Positions 25,458 through 33,554 of a stretch of 41,485 bases of DNA are shown in pieces. The DNA lies in assembly GCA_024402535.1 (NCBI GenBank), contig JAKSTN010000020.1:1-41485 (forward strand), in the 5' to 3' direction. Below the pieces are notes generated by a model. It was not told the DNA's origin. It ran no database searches and was given only the letters and a program-made list of their open reading frames with translations. Every line of letters begins with the position of its first letter. The stretch's first letter is position 1. Origin of the DNA: Treponema sp. (GTDB lineage: Bacteria > Spirochaetota > Spirochaetia > Treponematales > Treponemataceae). The position numbers were made by a program, and so were the translations under genes.

Positions 25458-27463
25458 CAGAAGAAGTTATTGACGGTGCACCTTCCGCTATGGAAAGCCT
25501 TATGCCGACAACTAACGAAGAAGAAATGCAGAACCTTATGAAGGAGCTGGACAGGGAACAGTCTTACCGTGAACATACCTGCTGGCGCCAGTACATCACA
25601 GTTATGATTTCTGTTTTATTCTGTGGTTTCCAGCTTTATGCGACACTTTCAGGAATGGTTACAGCTCAGATTCTCCGCGCTTCGCACCTGGCTTTTGTTC
25701 AGCTTCTGGCTTTCCTTCTTTTCCCTGCAAGTAAAAAACTTCCAAAGAATACACTTCCATGGTATGACGTTCTTTTAGGAATTATTGGTGCTGCCTGCTG
25801 GCTTTACATTGTAATCAACTTTCAGCAGATTGCCCGCCGTACAGGTGATTTTACAGTGCTTGATGTTGTTATTGGCGGAATCGGTATTCTGGTGCTTTTT
25901 GAAAGCTGCCGCCGTATTGTAGGTATTCCAATTGCAGTAATTGCAGCTATTTTCATTCTTTATGCATTTGTTGGTCCATACCTTCCGGGCTTCTTGAACC
26001 ACCGCGGTTACTCACTTAAACGTGTAATTACACATCTCTTCTATAATACAGAAGGTATTATGGGTACCCCAATTGGTGCTTGTTCTACATTTATCTTCCT
26101 GTTCCTGCTTTTCGGAGCTTTGCTTGATAAAACAGGAATCGGACAGTTCTTTATTGACGCCTGTAACGCAATTGCCGGTGGTGCATCGGGAGGTCCTGCA
26201 AAGGTTGCAGTTCTTTCTTCGGCTCTGCTTGGTACAGTTTCAGGTTCTTCAGTTTCAAACACTGTAGGTTCAGGAAGTTTTACAATCCCAATGATGAAAA
26301 AGCTTGGTTACAAACCTGCTTTTGCCGGGGCAGTAGAAGCTGCAGCCAGTACAGGCGGTCAGCTCATGCCGCCAATCATGGGTGCTGCAGCCTTCCTTAT
26401 GGCAGAAAGCCTTGGTATGCCTTATCTTTCAATCGTAAAGGCAGCAATTATTCCGGCTCTTCTGTACTTCACAGGTATCTTCATTACAGTTCACCTGGAA
26501 GCAAAGAAACTTGGGCTTAAAGGACTTCCAAAGGATCAGCTTCCAAGATTCTGGCCTCTTTTCTTCAAAAAAGGATACATGGTTCTTCCTCTTATCGTAA
26601 TCATCGTGTTCCTTTGTATGGGAAAAACTGCCGTATTTGCAGCCCTTATGGGAATCTGTTCTTGTATCGTTATTGGTGTCGTAACTAGCTTTGTTGACCT
26701 GGCTTGCGGACGTAAACCAACATTCGGGCTAAAGGATGTTGTTGAAGTTATGTGTACTGCTGCCCGTAACACAATCAGCGTAGCAATTGCATGTGCTATG
26801 GCTGGAATTATCATCGGTGTTGTAACTCTTACAGGTATTGGCCTTAAATTTGCCGCAGGGCTTATTTCAATTTCTCATGGAATTGCATTTATTACTCTGC
26901 TTCTTACAATGGTTGCCTCAATCATTCTTGGTATGGGTGCTCCAACGACAGCAAACTACCTTATCACTTCTACAATTACAGCCGGTGCAATTATCGGGCT
27001 TGGTTACCAGCCTCTGGCTGCCCATATGTTCGCATTCTACTTTGGTATTATCGCTGACATTACTCCACCTGTAGCCCTGGCTGCTATTGCCGGTGCTGCT
27101 ATTGCCAAGGCAAGACCTATTGAAACCGCTCTTAACGCTACAAAACTTGCCATCGGAGCATTTATCATTCCGTATATCTTTGTATTCAGCCCTCAGCTTC
27201 TGATGATTGATACAACTGTAGGGGGACTTTTATGGATTACCCTTACAGCCCTTATCGGTATGTTTGCAATCAGTGCTGCTCTTGAAGGCTGGATTGTAGG
27301 AAAAGTTCAGTGGCCTTTCAGAATCATTTTTGCTGCAGCAGGACTTCTTTGTATCGTTCCTGAAAGCAAGTCGGACATTGCAGGTCTTGTACTTGTAGTG
27401 GTCCTTGTTGGTTTGAACGTACTTTTTGCAAAAATGAATGGAAAAAAAGTTGTAAAAGCTTAA
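25433..27463 (+). CDS. TRAP transporter permease, fused small and large subunits
   Basis: The 676 residues carry an acidic cytoplasmic N-terminus (1-50), about four helices equivalent to the DctQ small subunit, and then a DctM-type large subunit of about twelve or more helices. Conserved stretches include GGPAKVAVLSSALLGTVSGSS, EAAASTGGQLMPPIMGAAAF and ILGMGAPTTANYLI, typical of the fused permeases paired with TAXI binding proteins. It drives solute uptake with an ion gradient. It is the third gene of the operon after the binding lipoprotein and DUF1850. An intrinsic terminator follows 25 bases after its stop codon. Confidence 0.95.
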   Translation: MDENPTDVTEEVIDGAPSAMESLMPTTNEEEMQNLMKELDREQSYREHTCWRQYITVMISVLFCGFQLYATLSGMVTAQILRASHLAFVQLLAFLLFPASKKLPKNTLPWYDVLLGIIGAACWLYIVINFQQIARRTGDFTVLDVVIGGIGILVLFESCRRIVGIPIAVIAAIFILYAFVGPYLPGFLNHRGYSLKRVITHLFYNTEGIMGTPIGACSTFIFLFLLFGALLDKTGIGQFFIDACNAIAGGASGGPAKVAVLSSALLGTVSGSSVSNTVGSGSFTIPMMKKLGYKPAFAGAVEAAASTGGQLMPPIMGAAAFLMAESLGMPYLSIVKAAIIPALLYFTGIFITVHLEAKKLGLKGLPKDQLPRFWPLFFKKGYMVLPLIVIIVFLCMGKTAVFAALMGICSCIVIGVVTSFVDLACGRKPTFGLKDVVEVMCTAARNTISVAIACAMAGIIIGVVTLTGIGLKFAAGLISISHGIAFITLLLTMVASIILGMGAPTTANYLITSTITAGAIIGLGYQPLAAHMFAFYFGIIADITPPVALAAIAGAAIAKARPIETALNATKLAIGAFIIPYIFVFSPQLLMIDTTVGGLLWITLTALIGMFAISAALEGWIVGKVQWPFRIIFAAAGLLCIVPESKSDIAGLVLVVVLVGLNVLFAKMNGKKVVKA

Positions 27464-27478
27464 TTAATATAGAATTCC

Positions 27479-27507
27479 TTGACGATTTCCCCACTTGGAC
27501 TTAAAAT
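27479..27507 (+). promoter_or_regulatory. Promoter nested in the TRAP operon terminator
   Basis: TTGACG (27479-27484), 17-base spacer and TAAAAT (27502-27507), which lies in the loop side of the terminator hairpin. A start near 27514 would leave only the 3' half of the stem in the new transcript, so it would not be terminated. An alternative is the leaderless-type TATTTT at 27532-27537, 6 bases before ATG 27544. Confidence 0.45.
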
Positions 27508-27541
27508 ATATTTAAGTTCTTTAGTGGGGTTTATTTTTTTT
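27489..27541 (+). terminator. Intrinsic terminator of the TAXI-TRAP operon
   Basis: CCCCACT (27489-27495) pairs with AGTGGGG (27523-27529); inside it GGACTTAAA pairs with TTTAAGTTC. The tail from 27530 is twelve bases of almost only T. The tail ends 2 bases before the start codon of the next gene. Confidence 0.9.
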
Positions 27542-27543
27542 CC

Positions 27544-28032
27544 ATGGACCGTGACAGTTTATTACAAAAACTTCTTTCTTCTTTTCAGCATTACTACACA
27601 ATAGAAAAAGACAATCCTACACCTCCATTTGATGCAGAAGCAGAATTTTCCTCACATGGCGAACAGTATGTGTTGGTTAAAATTGCCAAAATTGCAGAAA
27701 TGGATTCAAAAGACTATGCCTATTTTAAGCTTGAAGAAAATCTTTCGTTTGAAAGACTTCAGGAACTTTCTCAGCTTGCATGGGATTCCGGCATTGCAAA
27801 AGTTGTTCCTTACAGCGGTCACAGAAATTCAGACGTTACTCTGGTAGTTCTGGCAGATACAGTTTCTTCAGACCTTGTAAAACAAATCAAAAAAATAAAA
27901 TTTTATAAATCATATAAATTCAGCTTCTGGGGATGGAGCCATTTTAGATTGGTTGTAAAAGAGCTTTCTTCAAATAAGGTTTACTTTAACAGATTTGGAT
28001 CAGATTTGAAAAAAGTTCTTATCAACATATAA
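27544..28032 (+). CDS. Hypothetical protein
   Basis: The 162 residues are soluble with no signal peptide, membrane helix or known catalytic motif. The composition is mixed alpha/beta, with an aromatic, basic C-terminal part (KSYKFSFWGWSHFRLVVKE). I do not recognise the family. Normal codon use and a downstream gene in the same direction argue that it is real. There is no Shine-Dalgarno sequence; the start codon sits directly after the T run of the TRAP terminator, so either translation is leaderless or nearly so, or the true start is further in (next in-frame ATG at codon 54). CstA begins 37 bases after its stop and may share its transcript. Confidence 0.65.
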   Translation: MDRDSLLQKLLSSFQHYYTIEKDNPTPPFDAEAEFSSHGEQYVLVKIAKIAEMDSKDYAYFKLEENLSFERLQELSQLAWDSGIAKVVPYSGHRNSDVTLVVLADTVSSDLVKQIKKIKFYKSYKFSFWGWSHFRLVVKELSSNKVYFNRFGSDLKKVLINI

Positions 28033-28069
28033 AAAACTTAAATTATTTTCCAAAGGGGGAAAATTAAAA

Positions 28070-29773
28070 ATGACAGCATTATTGATAATTCTTGCTGCAA
28101 TCGCTCTGCTTTTCTGTGGATACGTTTTCTACGGAAAGTGGCTTTCAAAACAGTGGGGTATTGACCCTGAAAACAAAACTCCTGCACAGAAAATGCATGA
28201 CGGTGTTGACTATGTAGAAGCTAAACCAGCTGTATTGATGGGACATCACTTCTCTTCAATCGCCGGTGCAGGCCCAATCAACGGTCCAATCCAGGCTGCT
28301 ATCTTCGGATGGGTTCCAGTATTCCTGTGGTGTGTAATCGGAGGTATCTTCTTCGGTGGTGTACACGATTACGGTGCTCTTTTTGCTTCTATCCGTCATG
28401 ACGGTAAATCAGTTGGTGAAATCATTAAATCATCAATGGGTTCAAAAGCAAAGAAACTGTTCATCATCTTCGCTCTCCTGGTTCTGATCCTGGTTATCGC
28501 TTCTTTCGTAAACGTTGTTGCAGGTACATTCTTCTCTGCTGACGGTGCAAAATTCGGATTCACAACAAATCCTACAAATAACCAGACAACAGCTATCATT
28601 TCTGTTCTGTTTATTCTGCTTGCTGTTGTATACGGTATCCTTACAAATAAATGTGGAATGAAAGTTCTTCCAGCTACAATCATCGGTATTGTTGGAATTA
28701 TCGCAATCGTAATCCTGGGTCTGAACGTTGGTTTCGTTATGAACCGCACAGCATGGATTATCTTCGTTTCACTGTACATTGCAGTTGCTTCTCTGATTCC
28801 AGTTTGGATTATGCTTCAGCCACGTGACTACCTTTCATCATTCCTTCTTTATGCAATGATCGCTATTGCTGTAGTTGGTATTGTTCTTGGTGCTTTCACA
28901 GGTACTGCAACATTCGAAATCCCAGCATTCACAGGATGGAAAGTTGGTAACAGCTTCATCTTCCCAACACTGTTTATTACAGTTGCTTGTGGTGCATGTT
29001 CTGGTTTCCACTCACTTATCGCTTCTGGTACAACTTCTAAACAGCTGGACAACGAAAAACACGCACGTGCAATCGGTTACGGTTCTATGCTGATCGAATC
29101 TGCACTTGGTATCATTTCTTTGATCGCTGTTGGTGTTGTATGGGCTAACAGAGGAAAATATGGATCTCCATCTGCTATCTTCGGTGCTGGTATTGCTACA
29201 CTGTTCGGTGCAGAAGGTACTCCAGTTTACAATACAATTTCTGCTCTTCTTACTCTTGCAGTTTCAGTATTCGCACTGACATCTCTTGACTCAGCTACAC
29301 GTCTGAGCCGCTTCATGTTCTCTGAACTGTTCCTGAAAGAAAACGAAGCAACATGGAAAGATGCATCTGGTGTTCGCAAAGTTCTGGCTCATCCATTGTT
29401 CGGTACATGTCTGATGGTTGTAGTTGGTGCAACACTTGGATTCCTGAAACTTTCAGCAATCTGGGCTCTGTTCGGAGCTGCTAACCAGCTGCTGGCTGGT
29501 ATTGCTCTGCTTGCTGTTGCTGCATGGCTTGGACAGGTTGGAAAGAACAACAAAATGTTCATCATTCCAATGGTATTCATGCTTGCTGCTACACTGACAC
29601 AGCTTATCATTACTATCATCCAGAAAGTTGGAGCAATGGTTGCTGGTGCTCAGGGCGCATTCTTCTGGGGCAACTGGTTCCAGCTGATCTTCGCAACAGC
29701 AATGACTGTACTTGCTGTAATCCTGGTTATTGAAGGCGTTCAGACTTTCATCAAACAGGCAAAAAAGAACTAA
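28070..29773 (+). CDS. cstA: CstA-family carbon starvation transporter
   Basis: The 567 residues form about sixteen hydrophobic helices. Family landmarks are YGKWLSKQWGIDP near the start, VLMGHHFSSIAGAGPINGP, and FFGGVHDYGALFASIRHDGKSVGEI. Homologues import pyruvate or peptides during carbon limitation. It is shorter than E. coli CstA (about 700 residues), as is common in anaerobes. Codon choice is strongly biased (GCT, GTT, CTG, TTC), suggesting high expression. The Shine-Dalgarno is AAAGGGGG about 10 bases before ATG. A terminator follows 23 bases after the stop codon. Confidence 0.92.
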   Translation: MTALLIILAAIALLFCGYVFYGKWLSKQWGIDPENKTPAQKMHDGVDYVEAKPAVLMGHHFSSIAGAGPINGPIQAAIFGWVPVFLWCVIGGIFFGGVHDYGALFASIRHDGKSVGEIIKSSMGSKAKKLFIIFALLVLILVIASFVNVVAGTFFSADGAKFGFTTNPTNNQTTAIISVLFILLAVVYGILTNKCGMKVLPATIIGIVGIIAIVILGLNVGFVMNRTAWIIFVSLYIAVASLIPVWIMLQPRDYLSSFLLYAMIAIAVVGIVLGAFTGTATFEIPAFTGWKVGNSFIFPTLFITVACGACSGFHSLIASGTTSKQLDNEKHARAIGYGSMLIESALGIISLIAVGVVWANRGKYGSPSAIFGAGIATLFGAEGTPVYNTISALLTLAVSVFALTSLDSATRLSRFMFSELFLKENEATWKDASGVRKVLAHPLFGTCLMVVVGATLGFLKLSAIWALFGAANQLLAGIALLAVAAWLGQVGKNNKMFIIPMVFMLAATLTQLIITIIQKVGAMVAGAQGAFFWGNWFQLIFATAMTVLAVILVIEGVQTFIKQAKKN

Positions 29774-29796
29774 GTTTTTTAGATCTTGAATAACCG

Positions 29797-29833
29797 CAGC
29801 CGCTCCCGGATTTGCCGGGGCGGCTGTTTTTTT
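29797..29833 (+). terminator. Intrinsic terminator of cstA
   Basis: CAGCCGC-T-CCCGG (29797-29809) pairs with CCGGG-GCGGCTG (29815-29826) with one bulged T and a 5-base loop, followed by seven Ts (29827-29833). Confidence 0.93.
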
Positions 29834-29885
29834 ATATTGTGAATAAAAATTCTGGTCATATTAAAATATAAGTTTTTTGGGTATA

Positions 29886-29914
29886 TTGATAATATCAGAT
29901 TTGTGCCATTATAT
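29886..29914 (+). promoter_or_regulatory. Promoter of the ABC transporter operon
   Basis: TTGATA (29886-29891), 17-base spacer and TTATAT (29909-29914). A start near 29920 would fall on the chosen ATG (29919), so the message would be leaderless or the promoter is not as drawn. No Shine-Dalgarno sequence is present. Confidence 0.4.
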
Positions 29915-29918
29915 GCCC

Positions 29919-30926
29919 ATGAAAAGAATAGTATTTGTGGTTGCGGCTGCCTTAAGTTCCGCCTTGGTCCTGCTTTCAGGCTGCTCAGGCAAAAAGCAGA
30001 ATAAAGTAGTTCATGTTTATTCCATTATTCATGAAGAAGAAACAGAAGCTCTGTGCAATCTGTTTACAGAAAAAACTGGCATTAAAGTAGAATATCTCCG
30101 TGCAACAACCGGGGAACTGGTGAACAGAATCCTTACAGAAAAATCGGCTCCTCAGGCAGACATTCTTCTGGGTGGTGCTTCAAACTATCATATCAATCTT
30201 TCAAATGAAGGTTGTCTTGAACCTTATGCTTCGGCTCTGGCAAAAGACATTCCGTCTTACGCAAAAAGTGCAGACAACACCTGGACCGGTTTTTGTGTTC
30301 TTACTTTAGGAATCGGTGTGAATAAAGCCCGCTTTGCAGAAAAGTTCCCTGGTGCTGCTTACCCTGCAACCTGGGAAGATCTGACAAATCCTGTTTTCAA
30401 AGATGAAATTGTAATGACAAACCCTGCGGCTTCTTCAACAGCTTATCTCTTTGTTCAGAATCAGCTGCAGCGTCTTGGCTGGGATGCAGGATGGGATTAT
30501 CTTGCTTCACTTTCTCAGCTGGTTGGTCAGTTCCCTGATTCAGGAAGTGCTCCTCCAAAACTGATTGGAACTGGGGAATATGCTCTTGGGGTTGCTTACC
30601 TTCACGCCCTTACAAAATATAATGCTCAAGGGTTCGATATCCAGCTGGTTGCTCCTAAAGATTCTGTTGGAGATGTAGACTGTGTTTCAATCATGAAAAA
30701 CTGCAGCAACCTGGATGGTGCTAAAAAGTTTGTGGACTTTATTCTTTCGGCAGAAGCTGAAACTCTAATGTCTTCTATAGATTTTACAATTCCTGTAAAC
30801 AAGGATGCAGTGGCTCCAGCCGGCGCTATTCCTGTTTCAGAAATCAGCCTTATTGATTACGATGCAAAACTTGCAAGTTCTCAGAAGGATGAAGTTATTG
30901 CCAGATGGACAGAACTTGTAAAATAA
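29919..30926 (+). CDS. Fe3+-type ABC transporter substrate-binding lipoprotein
   Basis: From ATG 29919 the 335 residues begin MKRIVFVV and reach the lipobox LLSGC about 22 residues in. An upstream in-frame ATG (29877) would add 14 residues including DLCHYMP and spoil the signal peptide, so it is rejected; ATG 29913 is possible. The mature protein opens with VVHVYSIIHEEETEALCNLF and continues with GIKVEYLRATTGELVNRI, the pattern of AfuA/FbpA-type binding proteins (COG1840) that carry ferric iron or related anions such as phosphonates. The operon continues with a fused permease (22-base overlap) and an ATPase. The ligand is uncertain. Confidence 0.88.
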   Translation: MKRIVFVVAAALSSALVLLSGCSGKKQNKVVHVYSIIHEEETEALCNLFTEKTGIKVEYLRATTGELVNRILTEKSAPQADILLGGASNYHINLSNEGCLEPYASALAKDIPSYAKSADNTWTGFCVLTLGIGVNKARFAEKFPGAAYPATWEDLTNPVFKDEIVMTNPAASSTAYLFVQNQLQRLGWDAGWDYLASLSQLVGQFPDSGSAPPKLIGTGEYALGVAYLHALTKYNAQGFDIQLVAPKDSVGDVDCVSIMKNCSNLDGAKKFVDFILSAEAETLMSSIDFTIPVNKDAVAPAGAIPVSEISLIDYDAKLASSQKDEVIARWTELVK

Positions 30927-32539
30927 AAAGAAGTTTTGATGTAACGGCAGTTCTCTGGGCTGCCGCTATAACTTTCTTAAGTTTATTTATTCTTCTTCCT
31001 CTTATCTGTGTATTTTCAAAAATCCGCTGGTCAGACCTGACAGGAATTTTTACCGCAGTACGGTTCAGAAAAACTATCCTTAATACTTTTCTTGAATGCA
31101 TCTGCTCCACAGGCCTTTCAGTTCTGACCGGTTACATCTATGCCTATGCAGTAGTGTTCGGGCGTATGCCTTTCAAAAAGTTCTTCGGGGCTCTTCCTGT
31201 GCTGCATCTTATTACGCCGCCTTTTGTAGGCGGACTTGCTTTCATTCTTCTGCTTGGACGACAGGGGCTTATTACAAAAACAATCCTTGGACTTGATGTT
31301 TCCCTGTACGGTTTCCCAGGTCTTTTGATTGCCCAGGTGCTTTGTTTTTTCCCGCTGGCATATCTTATGTGTAAGGAAAGTTTTGAAGCCCTGAATAAAA
31401 ATCTTATTGAAGGGGCAGTAAGTCTTGGCGCTTCAAGATTAAAGATTTTCTTTCGTGTGATTTTTCCATTAACGTTTCCGGCTCTGGTTTCAAGTTTCCT
31501 TTTTATTGCTGTTTCTGTTTTAAGTGATTTTGGGAATCCTATGCTGGTTGGGGGACGATTCAAGGTTCTGGCAGTTGAAATCTATACTCAGCTTACAGGC
31601 TGGATGAATGCCGGAACTTCTGCGGCTCTGGGACTGGTGCTGCTTGTGCCTTCACTTCTGTTGTTTTTGCTTCAGAATAAAATGTTTAAAAAACAGGCAG
31701 TGAAGACTGCGGTGATTGGTGGAAAGGGTGGAGTAAATACTGGAACAACGGATGAACCTGTTTTCAGAAATTCCCTGACGGCAGATATCCTTCTTTTTAT
31801 TTTTGTTCTGGTTATAGCCCTGGCTGTGCTTCTTCAGTTTGTTTCAATTATTTTTGGAAGCTTTCAAAAGTTGTGGGGAATTGATACTGCTTTTACTTTT
31901 GATCACTTAAAGAAAACTTTTAAATACGGAAAGGATTTTTTCAATTCAGTTTCTTTTGCATTTGTAGCTTCAACTTTGTCTGTAATAATTGCAGCCTTTG
32001 TTTCTTATTGTGTTCACAGAACGGGAAATAGAAAACTGATTGGAAAGAATTTTATAGATTCGCTGATTCAGTTTCCCGCTGCAATTCCAGGTTCTTTGTT
32101 CGGGCTTGCACTTTCCATTACAGCAAATACGCTTCACATAAAGGCACCAAAGTTTCTAATTTTAATGGCCATTACAGTTGCCTTTATGCCTTTTTCTTAC
32201 CGAATTGTTACATCAACTTTCGGTCAGATTAAAAAAACTCTTGATGAAGGAGCCATGAGTCTTGGGGCAAAAGCTTTGAAAGTGTTCGCTCAGGTTCTTG
32301 TGCCTCTGGCCGCAGGCGGAATTTCCAGTGGATGGACTTACAATTTTGCCCGCGGGGTTGGAACTTTAAGCTCTGTAATTTTTCTTGTAAGTTTCAACAC
32401 TCCGTTATGTTCTGTGCGTATTCTGAACCTTGCGGAGCAGGGGGACTGGGGACGGGCTGCCGCCATGGCCATGGAATTGACGTTGATAACATTCGGCATA
32501 ATCGGTGCTGGTAAATTGATAATAAAAAAGAGAACTTAA
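30905..32539 (+). CDS. ABC transporter permease with two fused membrane domains (FbpB-like)
   Basis: The 544 residues hold two homologous halves of about six helices each. Each half has the cytoplasmic EAA loop that docks the ATPase: EGAVSLGASRLKIFFRVIFP in the first and EGAMSLGAKALKVFAQVLVP in the second. Such double permeases accompany ferric iron, thiamine and phosphonate importers. The start overlaps the binding-protein gene by 22 bases, so expression is coupled. A GAAGGA about 14 bases upstream is a poor ribosome binding site. The ATPase gene begins 13 bases after the stop. Confidence 0.92.
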   Translation: MDRTCKIKRSFDVTAVLWAAAITFLSLFILLPLICVFSKIRWSDLTGIFTAVRFRKTILNTFLECICSTGLSVLTGYIYAYAVVFGRMPFKKFFGALPVLHLITPPFVGGLAFILLLGRQGLITKTILGLDVSLYGFPGLLIAQVLCFFPLAYLMCKESFEALNKNLIEGAVSLGASRLKIFFRVIFPLTFPALVSSFLFIAVSVLSDFGNPMLVGGRFKVLAVEIYTQLTGWMNAGTSAALGLVLLVPSLLLFLLQNKMFKKQAVKTAVIGGKGGVNTGTTDEPVFRNSLTADILLFIFVLVIALAVLLQFVSIIFGSFQKLWGIDTAFTFDHLKKTFKYGKDFFNSVSFAFVASTLSVIIAAFVSYCVHRTGNRKLIGKNFIDSLIQFPAAIPGSLFGLALSITANTLHIKAPKFLILMAITVAFMPFSYRIVTSTFGQIKKTLDEGAMSLGAKALKVFAQVLVPLAAGGISSGWTYNFARGVGTLSSVIFLVSFNTPLCSVRILNLAEQGDWGRAAAMAMELTLITFGIIGAGKLIIKKRT

Positions 32540-32552
32540 TACGGGGCACGTT

Positions 32553-33527
32553 ATGAGTGAAGAAATTTTAAGATTGGACAATATCAGTTTTTCATATGGA
32601 AAAAATCAGATAATAAAGGATTTTTCACTTTCTGTTGAGCGCGGGTCATTTACAACTTTACTTGGTCCGTCTGGTTGCGGAAAGACGACCCTTTTAAGAA
32701 TCATTGCAGGTTTTTTGAAGCCTTCGGCAGGCGCTGTCTGGCTAAACGGGGATAATGTGACTGATGTTCCTGTGGAACAGAGAAAAATCGGATTTGTGTT
32801 TCAGGATTATGCTCTGTTTCCGCATATGACTGTGAAAGAAAACCTGCTATTTGGTTTTGGCGGAAAAGAAAAGAAAAATCAGATCAAGAATATGGAAGAA
32901 ATCAGTTCGTCACTTGGACTTCTGGAACTTCTTGGTCGGTATCCTCATGAACTTTCCGGCGGACAGCAGCAGCGCGTTGCTCTTGGCCGCACACTTATGA
33001 TGAAGCCTGAAATCATTTTGATGGATGAACCTCTTTCTTCGCTGGATGCAAAACTTCGTCTTCATGTTCGCGAAGAACTGATGGAGATTCAAAAAAAGAT
33101 CGGCATTACAACAGTTTATGTAACTCATGACCAGGAAGAAGCTCTTTCTCTTTCTGATAAAATTGCAGTGATGAATGAAGGAAATCTTCTTCAGTATGAT
33201 TCGCCTGAAAAGGTTTATTTTAATCCGGAAAGCAGAACTGCGGCAGAATTTACGGGGATGACAAATTTTCTTTGTGTTGATGGAAAAGAAATTATGATTC
33301 GCCCAGAATGGTTCAATGTTGAAGTGGAAAAAACTTCTGATGATGAGCTTGAAGGAACTGTGGAATCTGCGGCGTTTTTAGGCGGAGTTACCCGTTACAG
33401 AATTTTATGTAAAGATGCGGTAAATGGTTGTCTCACAGCTGATGTTTTTTCCGGAGCTTTGAAAAAATCTTTTGAAAAAGGGCAGAAAGTATTCCTGAAA
33501 ATCATTACTTCAGTTTGCTTTAATTAA
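32553..33527 (+). CDS. ABC transporter ATP-binding protein (FbpC/PotA-like)
   Basis: The 324 residues contain the complete nucleotide-binding set: Walker A GPSGCGKTT, Q-loop FVFQDYALFPHMTV, signature LSGGQQQRVALGR, Walker B IILMDEP and H-loop YVTHDQEEA. The last 80 residues form a short TOBE-type regulatory domain. It powers the importer formed with the two preceding gene products. The ribosome binding site is weak (GGGG 6 bases before ATG), which suggests coupling to the permease gene. No terminator separates it from the lipoprotein gene that follows. Confidence 0.95.
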   Translation: MSEEILRLDNISFSYGKNQIIKDFSLSVERGSFTTLLGPSGCGKTTLLRIIAGFLKPSAGAVWLNGDNVTDVPVEQRKIGFVFQDYALFPHMTVKENLLFGFGGKEKKNQIKNMEEISSSLGLLELLGRYPHELSGGQQQRVALGRTLMMKPEIILMDEPLSSLDAKLRLHVREELMEIQKKIGITTVYVTHDQEEALSLSDKIAVMNEGNLLQYDSPEKVYFNPESRTAAEFTGMTNFLCVDGKEIMIRPEWFNVEVEKTSDDELEGTVESAAFLGGVTRYRILCKDAVNGCLTADVFSGALKKSFEKGQKVFLKIITSVCFN

Positions 33528-33541
33528 AGTCTGTTTTTTGT

Positions 33542-33554
33542 TAAAATGGCAGTT
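33542..33554 (+). promoter_or_regulatory. Candidate leaderless -10 of the SH3 lipoprotein gene
   Basis: TAAAAT (33542-33547) lies 7 bases before ATG 33555. There is no Shine-Dalgarno sequence before this ATG or before the alternative ATG at 33546. The -35 region is poor. Confidence 0.35.

Noticed and set aside
29877..29918. Upstream start for the ABC binding lipoprotein
   Set aside because: It adds 14 residues before a clean lipoprotein signal peptide and has no ribosome binding site.
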